Positions 41,607 to 52,029 of a stretch of DNA of 64,000 nt are shown one piece after another. The notes beneath the pieces were generated by a model. That model did not search any database and was not told where the DNA came from. It worked only from the letters and a program-made list of their open reading frames with translations. The DNA is taken from the NCBI GenBank assembly GCA_028554795.2, contig CM068832.1, positions 89,018,511 to 89,082,510 on the forward strand, given 5' to 3'. A program made the position numbers and the translations under genes. The DNA is from Sinohyriopsis cumingii (lineage: Eukaryota > Mollusca > Bivalvia > Unionida > Unionidae). Every line of letters begins with the position of its first letter. The first letter of the stretch is position 1.

Positions 41607-42119
41607 GGGGTGATGATAAAATTAAACTGATATCATTAATATAATGAACAATTGTACGTGGCTGCGTCAAGGAACCACTAACAAATGTGATAAAAAATGT
41701 CGTGGAGAATATTGCAAAAAACATAATTATCTTATAAAGAAAAACCCTCATGCTGGTTCACGAAGATGTGTTGGATGTAACAACGGCGTTAGAGGATTAT
41801 ATCAGATTTGCAAAAATTGCGGTGGAGATCGATACAGAAGTTTGATAATATATTACAGAAAAAGAAAAAACATAAATCCAAAAATAGAAAAACCACCATC
41901 AGAACTTGAATATTACTTGAAACATAAAATAAATTCCCAGGATTCAGATGAAGATTCCCCAGATTATTCAGAATAACATAGCAGCAGAGGGGCCTTGTCT
42001 ACAATCCTGTTTGGGACAAACAATAGACGTGGTATTGACCTCTATGAAGGGTCACTATTTTGTTTGTATAACAAGGGTGACCCTTCCCTAAAGTGGTCTG
42101 TTCCCCCCCCCTTGCTGCT
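41607..42119. repeat. Right terminal inverted repeat of the Polinton
   Basis: About 513 bp, the reverse complement of 21317-21839. It ends with C9 (42103-42111), TT and GCTGCT, followed by TGTTT (42120-42124). Confidence 0.93.
41644..41976 (+). CDS. TIR-borne zinc-ribbon protein, right copy (all Cys intact)
   Basis: 110 aa, the intact version of the left TIR protein. C4, C15, C19, C24/H27 form one putative zinc site; C42, C45, C56, C59 form the second. A basic stretch (YYRKRKNINPK) and an acidic phospho-acceptor-like tail (SQDSDEDSPDYSE) follow. Being in the TIR it is duplicated at both ends and reads outward. ATG preceded by 'ATTAATATA'. Confidence 0.8.
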   Translation: MNNCTWLRQGTTNKCDKKCRGEYCKKHNYLIKKNPHAGSRRCVGCNNGVRGLYQICKNCGGDRYRSLIIYYRKRKNINPKIEKPPSELEYYLKHKINSQDSDEDSPDYSE

Positions 42120-42124
42120 TGTTT
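42120..42124. repeat. Right target-site duplication TGTTT
   Basis: It matches TGTTT at 21312-21316 outside the left TIR. Confidence 0.7.
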
Positions 42125-43242
42125 GATATAGTTCTTATATGAATAAAGATCACTACACAAAACACTCATGCTCAAAGGACTTTGTGCTTTGTTTGTCTAG
42201 CTTCGAAGAAGCTGGCATCTTCTGTGCACAACCTGGTGGATATTTTTGCACTGGAATTACACTTGTCTTAAACGGGACACCAACTACAGAAAAAGAGTAA
42301 GCTGGTTTGAGGAACTACCAGGGAATTTGACAGCGATGAAAGGCATTACCATAGCAGAATACACGGGGATGTATCATAAACTAGAACTAGGTCACGACAA
42401 CTACAAAGTGAACACCTAACCTTAAAAACGAACCGATCCGTTTGCATTTTGATCAAGTACAAAAGTTTTTTTTTAAATTTAAAACTAAATCATTTGAGAT
42501 TATGTTTGTCACATAGTTTATATTATAACAGGAAAAGAGAGAAAAAAGAAGAAAATATTGCATTCATTCTGACTCACATGTTGCAAGTTTAATTTGTTGC
42601 ACATAACAAATAGTCCCAAACTTGTGTCGAATTATTTGGCAGTTTTATAACCAATACAATTTAAAAGATGATTTTCTTTCACAAATTAGAATTTAAATAG
42701 CAATTGTCATTCATAATAAATGGAACACTTGACTCAGATAACAGTTTTTTAACACAGAATATGTATGGAAGTTCAGTGTGTTGTCACATAGTTTGATTCA
42801 TTTGATTTAGGCAATTGGTATAACAGTGTTGACAGCTAAGGTATGTCTTTTCACTACTGGAAGTTGTTGGATGTTTATGTGAAAGAATTATTACTGGATG
42901 AAGAAATTCCATATTTACTGTAATGTATTTGTGACCGGATATTTATTTTAGTTGATTTGGAACAGGATACAGTTGGAATTACTTCACGTAAGAAACATGA
43001 GATTGTTGGTGCTATTTTACCTTGTAAAATATTATGGTTTGGTAGGTGTAATATTCTGTCAGTTGGGAGACCAATTTTGTCCATATTCTTCTATGAACAT
43101 GGTTGAGTTTATTTACTTCTGGAAGTTAATATTCAAACCACTCTTGTATATTTGGTAGATTCCATGTTACTGGAATACCACTAATAACCGACAACCCACA
43201 CCCATCCATGTTATCAATGGACCAGTACCCGTAGTGTTCTTG
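42125..43242. other. Right flank of the Polinton; possible small exon at 42201-42419
   Basis: A 72-codon stretch open on the plus strand (42201 to TAA 42417-42419) reads HWNYTC, then WFEELPGNLTAMKGITIAEY. It looks less random than its surroundings but has no ATG and I do not recognise it. The rest is AT-rich without signal. Confidence 0.3.
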
Positions 43243-43320
43243 TCCTTGTTTGGGGTTTAGCACCATTTGTTTCAGTGCACGAGAGGCAATACAAGGTGTA
43301 AGGAACCCCTGTGGGGCAAA
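43243..43320 (+). repeat. Dispersed repeat, 'GTTTAA...CAGCA' family, head only
   Basis: 'ggggtttagcaccatttgtttcag' matches the head of the copies at 4985 and 12745; the rest is missing or too diverged. Confidence 0.45.
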
Positions 43321-43639
43321 TTAAGTAAATTCAGAAGGATCTGACGTTTTTTTTTCTAATTTCCTTTGGGCAGTTGCTTAAAAAATGGCCTCCAAAATTT
43401 TGATAGTATTAGTAAAAACAAAAATTCCAAAAGTGTGGTTAAGAACATTTTTGCAAAAGTGCAGCCAATTAGTAAAGATATTTCTGCCCAATAATTTCCT
43501 TGTCTTACTAGGATCAATCAGAATCAGATAAAGTGATATGTTAACGTGTTGTAATATCAAAACTATTAAACTACTCACACTATATACAAGTGTATAGACT
43601 GTGTGATATCAGTACATATCAGAATTACATTTAGTAGAT

Positions 43640-44300
43640 TATTTTTATATGCCTTCATTAAAAAAAGTATATTATGTTGTCCTTCCAGTTTGATTTCCAC
43701 ACAACAACTTGAGTTGTGCATGATCTACTGTTACCACACTCAGTGGATGCCTTGCACATGTGACTGAAAAGTTATCGGCTTCTGCACAATAGAGTGAGCT
43801 CTACATCACATACCTGGATCAAATATCAGTCGTGGGGCCAAACGTTCAAAGGTCAGGGCCATAATGAGATGACTTTGAAAAGATAAGTGGTTTCTGCACA
43901 AACATATCAGGTATAAATCACAATCTTTATGAAATATTTGCTGATGGATTGCACTTTGGATAAGGCAGAAACATATAATTTGAGAATCGGTCACGATCAC
44001 TTAAAAGACGAAAAAAAAAAAAGACTTGCACAGAAATGTAAGCCATCAGGCAAGCACCCTTTTCCAAATGTTGTGGACAACTTACATGTTGATTAAGAAA
44101 GAACGAATGTTTATTGATTCCATAGTCGAAGGTCAAGGACAGTCTGACTGAAAAAGGAAAAATGGTTTTTGCATAATAATTATAGATTTAGACCACATGA
44201 TTTGAACAAAATTTGTTTTGGACTTGGATTTAAGGTATGGATGAGGCTTGTTGATATTGTGGTCTAAAGGTCAAAGGTTAAATTTATTGTGGCTGAAATA
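43640..44300. repeat. Divergent tandem repeat with 'ggtcaaaggtca' blocks
   Basis: Three or four diverged units each carry 'gaaaagt...tggtttctgcacaata', 'tagaccacat.atttgaa.aaatttg' and 'tcgaaggtcaaggacag' / 'ctaaaggtcaaaggtta' blocks at irregular spacing (about 43767, 43877, 44152). Confidence 0.5.
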
Positions 44301-44714
44301 AAAATAAAATTGAATTACATACAGAATATGATAAATTTTTAAGCATAAATACCATTTATACTCAGTTATAATTCGAGTCAGATTGCAAAGAACCAAAATC
44401 CTAATCTGCCATAGCATAATGCACCTGCAGATCAGAGCCTGTATTGTTATACAGACTACTCCTAAGAAACTGCACAGACCGCGGTTCGCCAGCGCATTAT
44501 ATAGCAGCAGATCTGGGTCTGTACTGTTTGCAGTTGGACATAACTTACAAGTAAATATATATGGCAGGTACCATTTTCTGTATTACGGAACTGATGTACT
44601 TTCTCTCAAATGCATGTCTTTGACTGATTAAATATCTGAAAGCTCGAATGCAAAATTTATCCAATTAAAACTGGAGTATTCTTTTCCTTTAAGTAAAATT
44701 AATTCAGCTTTTTA
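44301..44714. other. No gene seen
   Basis: Intergenic; a plus-strand open frame at 44383-44631 has no motif. Confidence 0.45.
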
Positions 44715-46140
44715 TGTTTAGCTCTAGACCAGAAGAGCTTATATAATTATATGTTATCTGTTGCCCAGCATCTGTCTCTCTGTCCATTAGCACAAGTTTG
44801 TTTTCGCCACAAGTCCTAAACTACTAAGAAGATCAACATGAAACTGAAGCAAACACATTCATCCTAAGATCTTGTTGGTCTTACGTGAAATGACGCTGCT
44901 CAAATATCCAACATGGGGAAGAGAGCAATCATCATCAAAGTCTTATTATGAATACTTCTCCTCAGTGTATGGTCATATTAGTATGCTTTTATTTCACAAA
45001 AAGACGTAGTACAATGTTAACTTGGTTCAAAAAAGAAATGGTGCCAATCTGAATGTCAATATGGCCACCATGGCAGCCACCTTGAAAATATTGTTATTGC
45101 TTCTCCTCTATAAAGGAAAGTCATATCAGCATTAGATTATCACCAGAAGACTTCTTATGCAGTATGCGCAGTAGATTGTGCTAAATGAAAATTATGCCAT
45201 CTGGACATCGACTATGGCTACCATCTTGAAAATATTATTATTTATTCTTCACCTGAATGGATTTTCATATCAACATCAAGTTTGTAATGAAAGACTTCAT
45301 GTGATGTTTAATTGGTGCTAATCGAAAATGGTACTGATCTGACATCCAAAATGGCCAGAACAGCAGCCATCTTGAAAATCTTGAAAATGCTTCTCTTCCT
45401 CAAGGGAAAGTCATACCATCATGGGGTTATCACCAGAATCATTGTTATGATGTCCAATTGGTCCTAAAGAACATTGTGCTGGCTGGACATTCAGTATGAC
45501 CACTACAGTGGTCATCATGAAAATCTTGTTTCTGCTGCTCCACTTGAATAGATGGTGGTATCAACATGGGATTGCTACTTAAGTACTTATTATGATGTTT
45601 AGCTAGTCCTCAATTAAAATAGCACTAATCTGGCATCTGATATAGCCACCACATCAGCCATCTTGAAATTCTTGTTTTAGCTACTCCTTCTGAACATAAA
45701 TCCTATTAGCATGGGGTTTTCATTGTAAGCCTTCTTATGGTGTGTAGCTGGTCGTAAATAATAAATTGTGCTGATCTTGGATCCAATACGGCTGCCACAT
45801 TTACCACCTTGAAAATCTTGTTGCTTCTCCTCCTGAATGGAAAATCATATCAACATTGGGTTTTCACCAGTAGATTTATTACGATGTCTATTTGGTATTA
45901 GGTAAAAATGATGCTGATCTGACATCCAGTATGGCCATCATGGCTGCCATTTTGTAAAGTTTACATTTAAAGTCATATATACATAGGATTTTCACCAGAA
46001 AACTATTACGATATCTAGCTGATCCAGTGTGAAAATGGTGTCAATTTTACATCAAATAATGTTGTTACATTGAACATACTGAAAATACTGCCACTAATTG
46101 TACTGAATGTATGGTCATATCAACACAGGGTTTTAATCAA
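44715..46140 (+). repeat. Composite dispersed element with head and ~140-bp tandem array, copy B
   Basis: The head 'tagctctagaccagaagagc...ctgtctctctgtccattagcacaagtttg' is followed by about nine diverged units with 'gacatccaatatggccacca', 'gccatcttgaaaatcttg', 'cctgaatggaaagtcatatc' and 'ggttttcaccagaagacttc' words. Same head, units and orientation as 10155-11290. Confidence 0.7.
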
Positions 46141-46829
46141 ACGTTTTTGAAAGGAGTTTCGGAGATTTATCTTCTTTGTCCTGTCTTTGTTGAACAAATG
46201 AGAAGAATGAGTAAAAAAGATTAATCTGTACTTCATATCTGATATTCTTTCCGGGTTATTTTAAACTTTTGTTTTATTTTATTTTTTCCTCCATTAAAAA
46301 CTATTTATTTTCTTGAAATGTTTCATGGTCTAGGTAGAAAAAAATCCCCACGAAATAATGATGTTGCAAAGAACATTATATACATGTGTGTGTGTGTGAC
46401 ATTATTATAGGACTGAAGCCGAAGAGTTCATTTATAGTTATCCAATTTACCATTCAGAATGCTTGTTCCTATCAATTTTCATTGTCTTTCTAATATGCTG
46501 TGTGTCCCCCAAATTAGGAGGGAGGGGGACACGATACCCTTGAGATCACATGTGCAACACTGCATGTGTATTTGTATTTAAAATGTATACTTGTTTCCTG
46601 GTTAAAAATTATAGGGAGTTATTTAAATATGTGGTCACTTGACTGATCGTCTTTTGTAATGAGCCAGTGTAAAAAGTGATAACAGAAAGAAAAATACACA
46701 TCTTCAAACAAGACTGAGTTTTGAATGATATTTAAAACAATAAGTTAGAATTAATCTAGGTGACTGAATTCAAAATAAAGTTGAATGTAAAACATTTTTA
46801 TATACCAGGTGTTGTCGACTGAGGAATTA
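46141..46829. other. No gene seen
   Basis: AT-rich, with a short (TG)n at 46386-46399. Confidence 0.45.
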
Positions 46830-47061
46830 AAACTGCCTGCATGTGTGTGGAACAGATGAGTACGGTACGGCTACTGAGACAAATGTCATTGATGAAAGAC
46901 TGACACCTCAACAGATCTGTGACAAGGACAATGTCATCCATGAGGAAATCTACAGATGGTTTAACATTGACTTCGATTACTTTGTCAGAACCACAACAAA
47001 GCAACAAAAAGAGCATGAATCAGATTCTTCAATGTTATCACTAATGCATCAGCCCATATAA
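46830..47061 (+). pseudogene. Methionyl-tRNA synthetase exon-like fragment
   Basis: The plus frame reads [14 protein letters not shown], then [20 protein letters not shown] and [16 protein letters not shown], clearly the segment of the cytosolic methionyl-tRNA synthetase catalytic domain that surrounds the CGTDE methionine-pocket motif. Homology fades after KQQ, and no neighbouring exon of the gene is visible within the surrounding kilobases. The upstream boundary lacks a convincing acceptor. It is probably an isolated copied exon or retro-fragment rather than the functional gene; a real exon with far-away neighbours is the alternative. Confidence 0.7.
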
Positions 47062-49155
47062 GACACATTCACAAAACCACATACATGCTTTCTTCTGAGT
47101 TGGCAGAAAGGACAAATTGGATATGTTGTAGGGATGCACCAAGGCTGTAGATCCCAGACATATTAATAAACCACATCAAAAGTGTTCATTCCCCGACTCA
47201 GACCAAAACACACAGTTTTGTATTTATCATATACTCCTCTTTTATACTTTCCAATTACAGTAGACTAGCAAATATAACGTCCAAGTATAGCACGCACTTT
47301 TGTATTACAAGCAGTTTTATATTGAGTGTGAAAATATATTAGAATACCCGTGGATGTGCACAACCCACATATTCTCAGGAAGACTAATAAACGACCAAAA
47401 TCAGTGTCGACTTATTTTTGTTATAAATATATAATAAAATACTAGGGTATGGTGAGTCATCCTTTATGTTTACCACTGAATCCCAAAAATGTCTAAATTT
47501 CAATCCACATGCTGTGCTTGAGAAAAGGATATACTGCAGCAGAGCCATTTCAGCCAGACTCGGTGAATCAAAAATAGTATCCTCACCTTGAGTCATCTCA
47601 GTTCATGAATATGCCTCGTGCTTTATTTGTTAAATGTTGCAACAAAGTCATATGTAGCCATTAATTCAAAATCAATAAAATAATCACCTTCCCGTAAATA
47701 ATCGCCAGATGGCATGAACTACACACTTTCCCCCCCCCCCCCCCCCCCGATTTTGCAATGAACAATCGAATCAGTTAAGGTATGTCAGCTGGGGAATAAT
47801 AATATTGGCTACTATTCGTAATAGATTTCATAAATGTGACATTCTTCAGGAAATTTATTCATCTAGCTCTGAAGCCGACTATGACAGCAAGTTAGATGCA
47901 TCATCACTAGTTTCAATCTTTAGTGAAGCATTCCTAGCTGAAGTTTTGTATATTTTTCAAGACTTCAAGTATGTTGAAATTCTAATTAACCAAATGTTTT
48001 ACTCATTTTTTATATTATTGACATTGACATACTGCGCTGTAGAAGTTCATATTCTAAAATTATATTTAAGGAAGTTTAAGACTTTATTAAACACAACAAC
48101 ATTGCTGTTCTTTATATATTAGTAATTTATTAAATTGAAGATGCTGAATTTATTATGTTGTTATTGTTTTGTTATTATATTGTCTTTAAACTTTTAAAAA
48201 ATTAGCTGAAATGTAATACATAACAATATAATCAACTTTAGACTCATTTACTATTTCGAACTTGGTGCGTTGTTTGAACTAGAAGATGAGTATATTTCGT
48301 ACTTGGTGCATTGTTTGAAATAGGAGATGAGTCTTTTAAAATAGTAATACAACTGCGTAATTTGAGTAAAACTCAAATGTTACAGGCAGACTTACATACC
48401 TATATGCAGGGGATGTTTGATAGGGAAAAACTTGTATAACCCGCTTGTTATATTTGCTATTTTATGGTATTTTTTGCTTTGCTGTTTGAATGAAGGTCAA
48501 AATAAAATGGAATTTATTAAATTCGATTCACTGTATTTTAAAATATATATGCACAAACGTTATAAAAAAAGAAAACAAATAGTGAAACTCTGAACGTGTC
48601 TTATGGAAATATGGATTTAACAACAATACTAAATATCGGATCAAGCATGTATACCTTTTTCTCCTGTGTTTTGTCATTATTCTTAAAGTTTTAAGTTCAA
48701 ACCTCGCTACAACTTCTTTCCTGTCTAATGTTCTTGAAACATTTCAAATTTATGAATGAAGTTCAGACTCATGGCAAATAGTTGAGTGGCTCTTTTACAA
48801 GTGACATGTGACTTTGTTTTATAGCCTGGTTCCATATTCATCCAATTTTTGAGCACACACTCAAACTCATACTTTAGTTTCCAATAGCAAAGAAGCTGAT
48901 TTACATAAATGGGGGTGGAAAGTTGCGATTTATTCCGTTCAATAATAGAGATAAATATTGGTAGTAGTTTAATGAAAATAAGCATGTTGGAATCTAAAGA
49001 ATCAGAACATAATTTTCAGTATATATTTAAGGAGCTCAATGAATATGGAAGCAGGTTATGTAAATGTGACGATACAGAATTTATTTAAATACATAACTAA
49101 GGTACTTACGTGACAATTCGTGTTCACCAGTATTTAGTGTTCATACGGGTTGTTG
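47062..49155. other. No gene seen; C19 homopolymer
   Basis: Contains a C-run at 47730-47748 and a small direct repeat of about 52 bp near 48250-48340. A plus-strand open frame at 47805-48122 (105 codons, hydrophobic second half) has no family I recognise and may be chance. Confidence 0.45.
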
Positions 49156-49345
49156 AAAAACTTTGAAGTGCTTGAATTATTAAGTGGCTACATCAAGGCC
49201 TAAAAAGTGCTTGAAGTTTTAGGTAGCAAAGTCAGGGTCTTGAAAGTCTATGAATATTTAGGTGGCAAACGCAGGGCCTTGAAAGAACTTTAATTTTTAG
49301 GTAGAAATATGAAGGCCTGAAAAGTGCTTAATTTTTAGTTGGAAA
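49156..49345 (+). repeat. Tandem repeat, about 50-bp unit, 4 copies
   Basis: Units carry 'ttgaa.gtgcttgaa.ttt.taggtggcaaa..cagggccttgaaa' with moderate divergence. Confidence 0.75.
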
Positions 49346-49974
49346 CTTGCATCTAACAATTGTTTGAGAATGGTCAAACATCACTAGCATACTGTTCTGA
49401 AATGCTTGCAAAATCATGCTGTTTTTCTGCATTTTCTAAATGCACCGCTGCTAAATACATTTTAATTAGAGTGCAGGCAAGGATGATAAGTAATTCAATT
49501 ATAATTAAGCCCTTGAATATCATTGCATGTGTCGTGGAATTCCCTGGATTTCGTAGCTTCCAAGGTTTTATGAACCCCGATATTTGTTATGGTTAAGAAC
49601 TGCAGTGATAGATAATGTCCATTCCTGTGCATTAAACGCGACCAGATGCAAACATCATAGGCCAATATCTGCTAGCAGAGTGGCAGTCCCATTGAAGTCC
49701 CTTTGAGGTACAATTTGATTAGTCAAGAACTGCAGTGATAAATGCTGTATATACCTGTGCATACGATTCAACCAGCTACATGCAGACTACACCCAGATCT
49801 GCCATTGTTTATACAAACAAACAAAAAAATAGTCAACAAATATATCTTCTCCTTTACATATTTTGTTAAGATAGATATTTTTGTATATAATTTAGCCTAA
49901 AACTTGAAATGTGTGAGTTTTTTGATTATGGTAATGACATGCAATGAAGTCTGCAATAATTAAAACAGCATCTG
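49346..49974. other. No gene seen; two-copy repeat
   Basis: 'aagaactgcagtgatagata...tgtgcat' occurs near 49595 and 49735, two diverged copies of a ~135-bp block. Confidence 0.45.
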
Positions 49975-50215
49975 ATATTTTCATTGAAAAAAATCATACT
50001 ATATATATAGACCCTGAAAATAATCATGCTGTATAAAGACTCTGAAAATAATAATGCTGTATATAGACCCTGAAAATAATCATACTGTACATAGAGCCTG
50101 GAAAAAATCATAATGTATATAGACCAACTAAAAATATGCTGTATATATACCATGGAAAAATCGTACTTTATATGGACCCAGAAAAAAAATCATACCATAC
50201 TCTGAAAATAAGTAA
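49975..50215. repeat. Tandem repeat, about 34-bp unit, 6-7 copies
   Basis: Units of 'gaccctgaaaataatcatactgtatata' with variations. The minus-strand open frame here is repeat translation. Confidence 0.85.
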
Positions 50216-50892
50216 TTTTATCAGATCTCTATTCCATTTGTCTTTCATTATGTTCGTTTGTATGCAATTCATGTTTGAATTTCATCTCTAATCTGATTTT
50301 TCATCTATGGTCTCGGAAATGCTTCGTCGTTTCTTTTCAGTTTCGCTATGGCAATGCATTTACTGATGTCAGAGTTTTCTTATTTAAAATTCTAAGTGTG
50401 CTTAAATGAATCAATTTTGCCAAATTGGTAACATAAATAAACAAATAAACTTCGAAAGGTTTTTTAACCAAATGGTCCATCAGGTAAAGGGTAGTATGGC
50501 AACCGAGACCCACTAACAATGAACCATCAGGGGCAGCAAGAGTGGCGATATAGATCAGGCACTAATATAAGTGCACGATCACGCGGGAAAGAAGAAGGCA
50601 CATGAAAAGAACTCCAGGAACAGAAAGAAAAACAAAAACAATTAAAGAAAAACAAGACAAGAACATCACAGCTAGATAAAAAACAAAGCAGCAGCAGCAG
50701 CAGCAGCAGATGCAAAGAAAATCAGGAGCAGGAAAGACAACGGAAATGCGATATTAAGAACATAAAAGAAGAGAACGAAAAGAAGGAAACAATACAGAGA
50801 AAGGAAAGCAGCGGTCATTGAGGGGAAAAGGCAATACAATTTAGGACAGATTAATAATGACAACATTCTGTACCTTGGTTCATTAAGCTACT
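50216..50892. other. No gene seen; (CAG)n and purine-rich tract
   Basis: (CAG)7 or so near 50692-50709 within an A/G-rich stretch (50580-50830). Leu/Ser/Phe-rich minus-strand open frames are low-complexity. Confidence 0.5.
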
Positions 50893-51310
50893 GCATGATG
50901 TGCCTATTTTACCCATCAAGAAACATGACTATGCATAATGTACCAAGTTTACCCATGAAGCTACATGTTTATGCATGCTGTACCAAATTTACCCATCAAG
51001 AAACAGGACTATGCATAATGTGCCAAGTTTACCCATCAAGCTACGTGATAATGCATGCTGTACCAAATTTACCCATCAAGCTACATGACTATGCATACTG
51101 TACCAATTTTACCCGTCGTCATATGACTATGCATGATGTATCAAGGTTAGCCGTTAAGTTGCATGACTATGCTTGATGTACCTTGTCTACTCAGTATGAT
51201 ACATGACTATACGAGCTGTGCATAGTTTACCCATTGTGCTACATGACTATGCGTGTTGAACATTGTCTACACATTAAGTTACATGACTATGCTTGATGTG
51301 TCTAGCTTAC
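50893..51310 (+). repeat. 40-bp tandem repeat, about 10 copies
   Basis: Unit 'tttacccatcaagctacatg' + 'actatgcatgatgtaccaag', first five copies at exactly 40 bp, later ones drifting. It produces a repetitive open frame at 50895-51176, which I do not take as a gene. Confidence 0.9.
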
Positions 51311-51684
51311 TGCAGATTTCCTCATTTTGATGCCCCATTTTATTGAGAGTTAGATCAGGACACTTTTAACTGATTCAGGCATGATACAACATGTCTGTAA
51401 TCTAAATTCTAAAGAATAAGAAATATATTTGAAAGATGGAAACAAAGAGCGATGTAGGAAATGGAAGATAATGAACAAGAGATACAAATGCAGGAAATGA
51501 ACTGCATTTCCAATGAATGTATTGCAACCATATGTTCTTTTGACCTGCTCTATTTTCATTTATTTATTTATTATGTGATTTTAGTATAAAATTCAATTTA
51601 CTACAATGAAGTTGTTTACAAAAATGGGTAGAGTATTAATTTTTTGTTTCATTAAAGTAAAGACAGTAGCATATGCAAAAGGCT

Positions 51685-51831
<147 letters not shown>

Positions 51832-52029
51832 TAGAAACACTTCTTTAAGACCAGATATATGATTGACGACTCTATCTCTTTAACACTAGCCTTAACCCTA
51901 ACCTCATAGCATACTTGCAATTCCTTATAGCATTTTACATGTTTTAGATTAGACAAAAATTGCAAAAAGGTAAACTTTAAAGTAAGTAAGATGTTTTGAA
52001 TACGTGATTTGTGTTTACAATTGTACCGT

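Larger units (their letters stand above)
21317..42119. mobile_element. Polinton/Maverick (adintovirus-like) element, complete but decayed
   Basis: 20.8 kb in total and about 13.3 kb without the nested retrotransposon. It is bounded by inverted repeats starting AGCAGC + oligo-G and by TGTTT direct repeats. It holds the full hallmark set: family-B polymerase, retrovirus-like integrase, FtsK/HerA-type packaging ATPase, adenain-like protease, capsid protein and pX-like core protein, plus PLA2, HNH and zinc-ribbon genes. Genes are compact, with overlapping ends and spacers of tens of bases. Such elements integrate with their own integrase, replicate by protein-primed polymerase and are thought to form virions. 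At least nine lesions (frameshifts, a nonsense codon, a 34-bp duplication, two insertions, a changed Walker A residue) mean this copy is non-functional as it stands. Confidence 0.93.

Noticed and set aside
50895..51176. Repetitive 93-codon open frame
   Set aside because: Produced by the 40-bp tandem repeat; phase drifts between copies and there is no start or family support.
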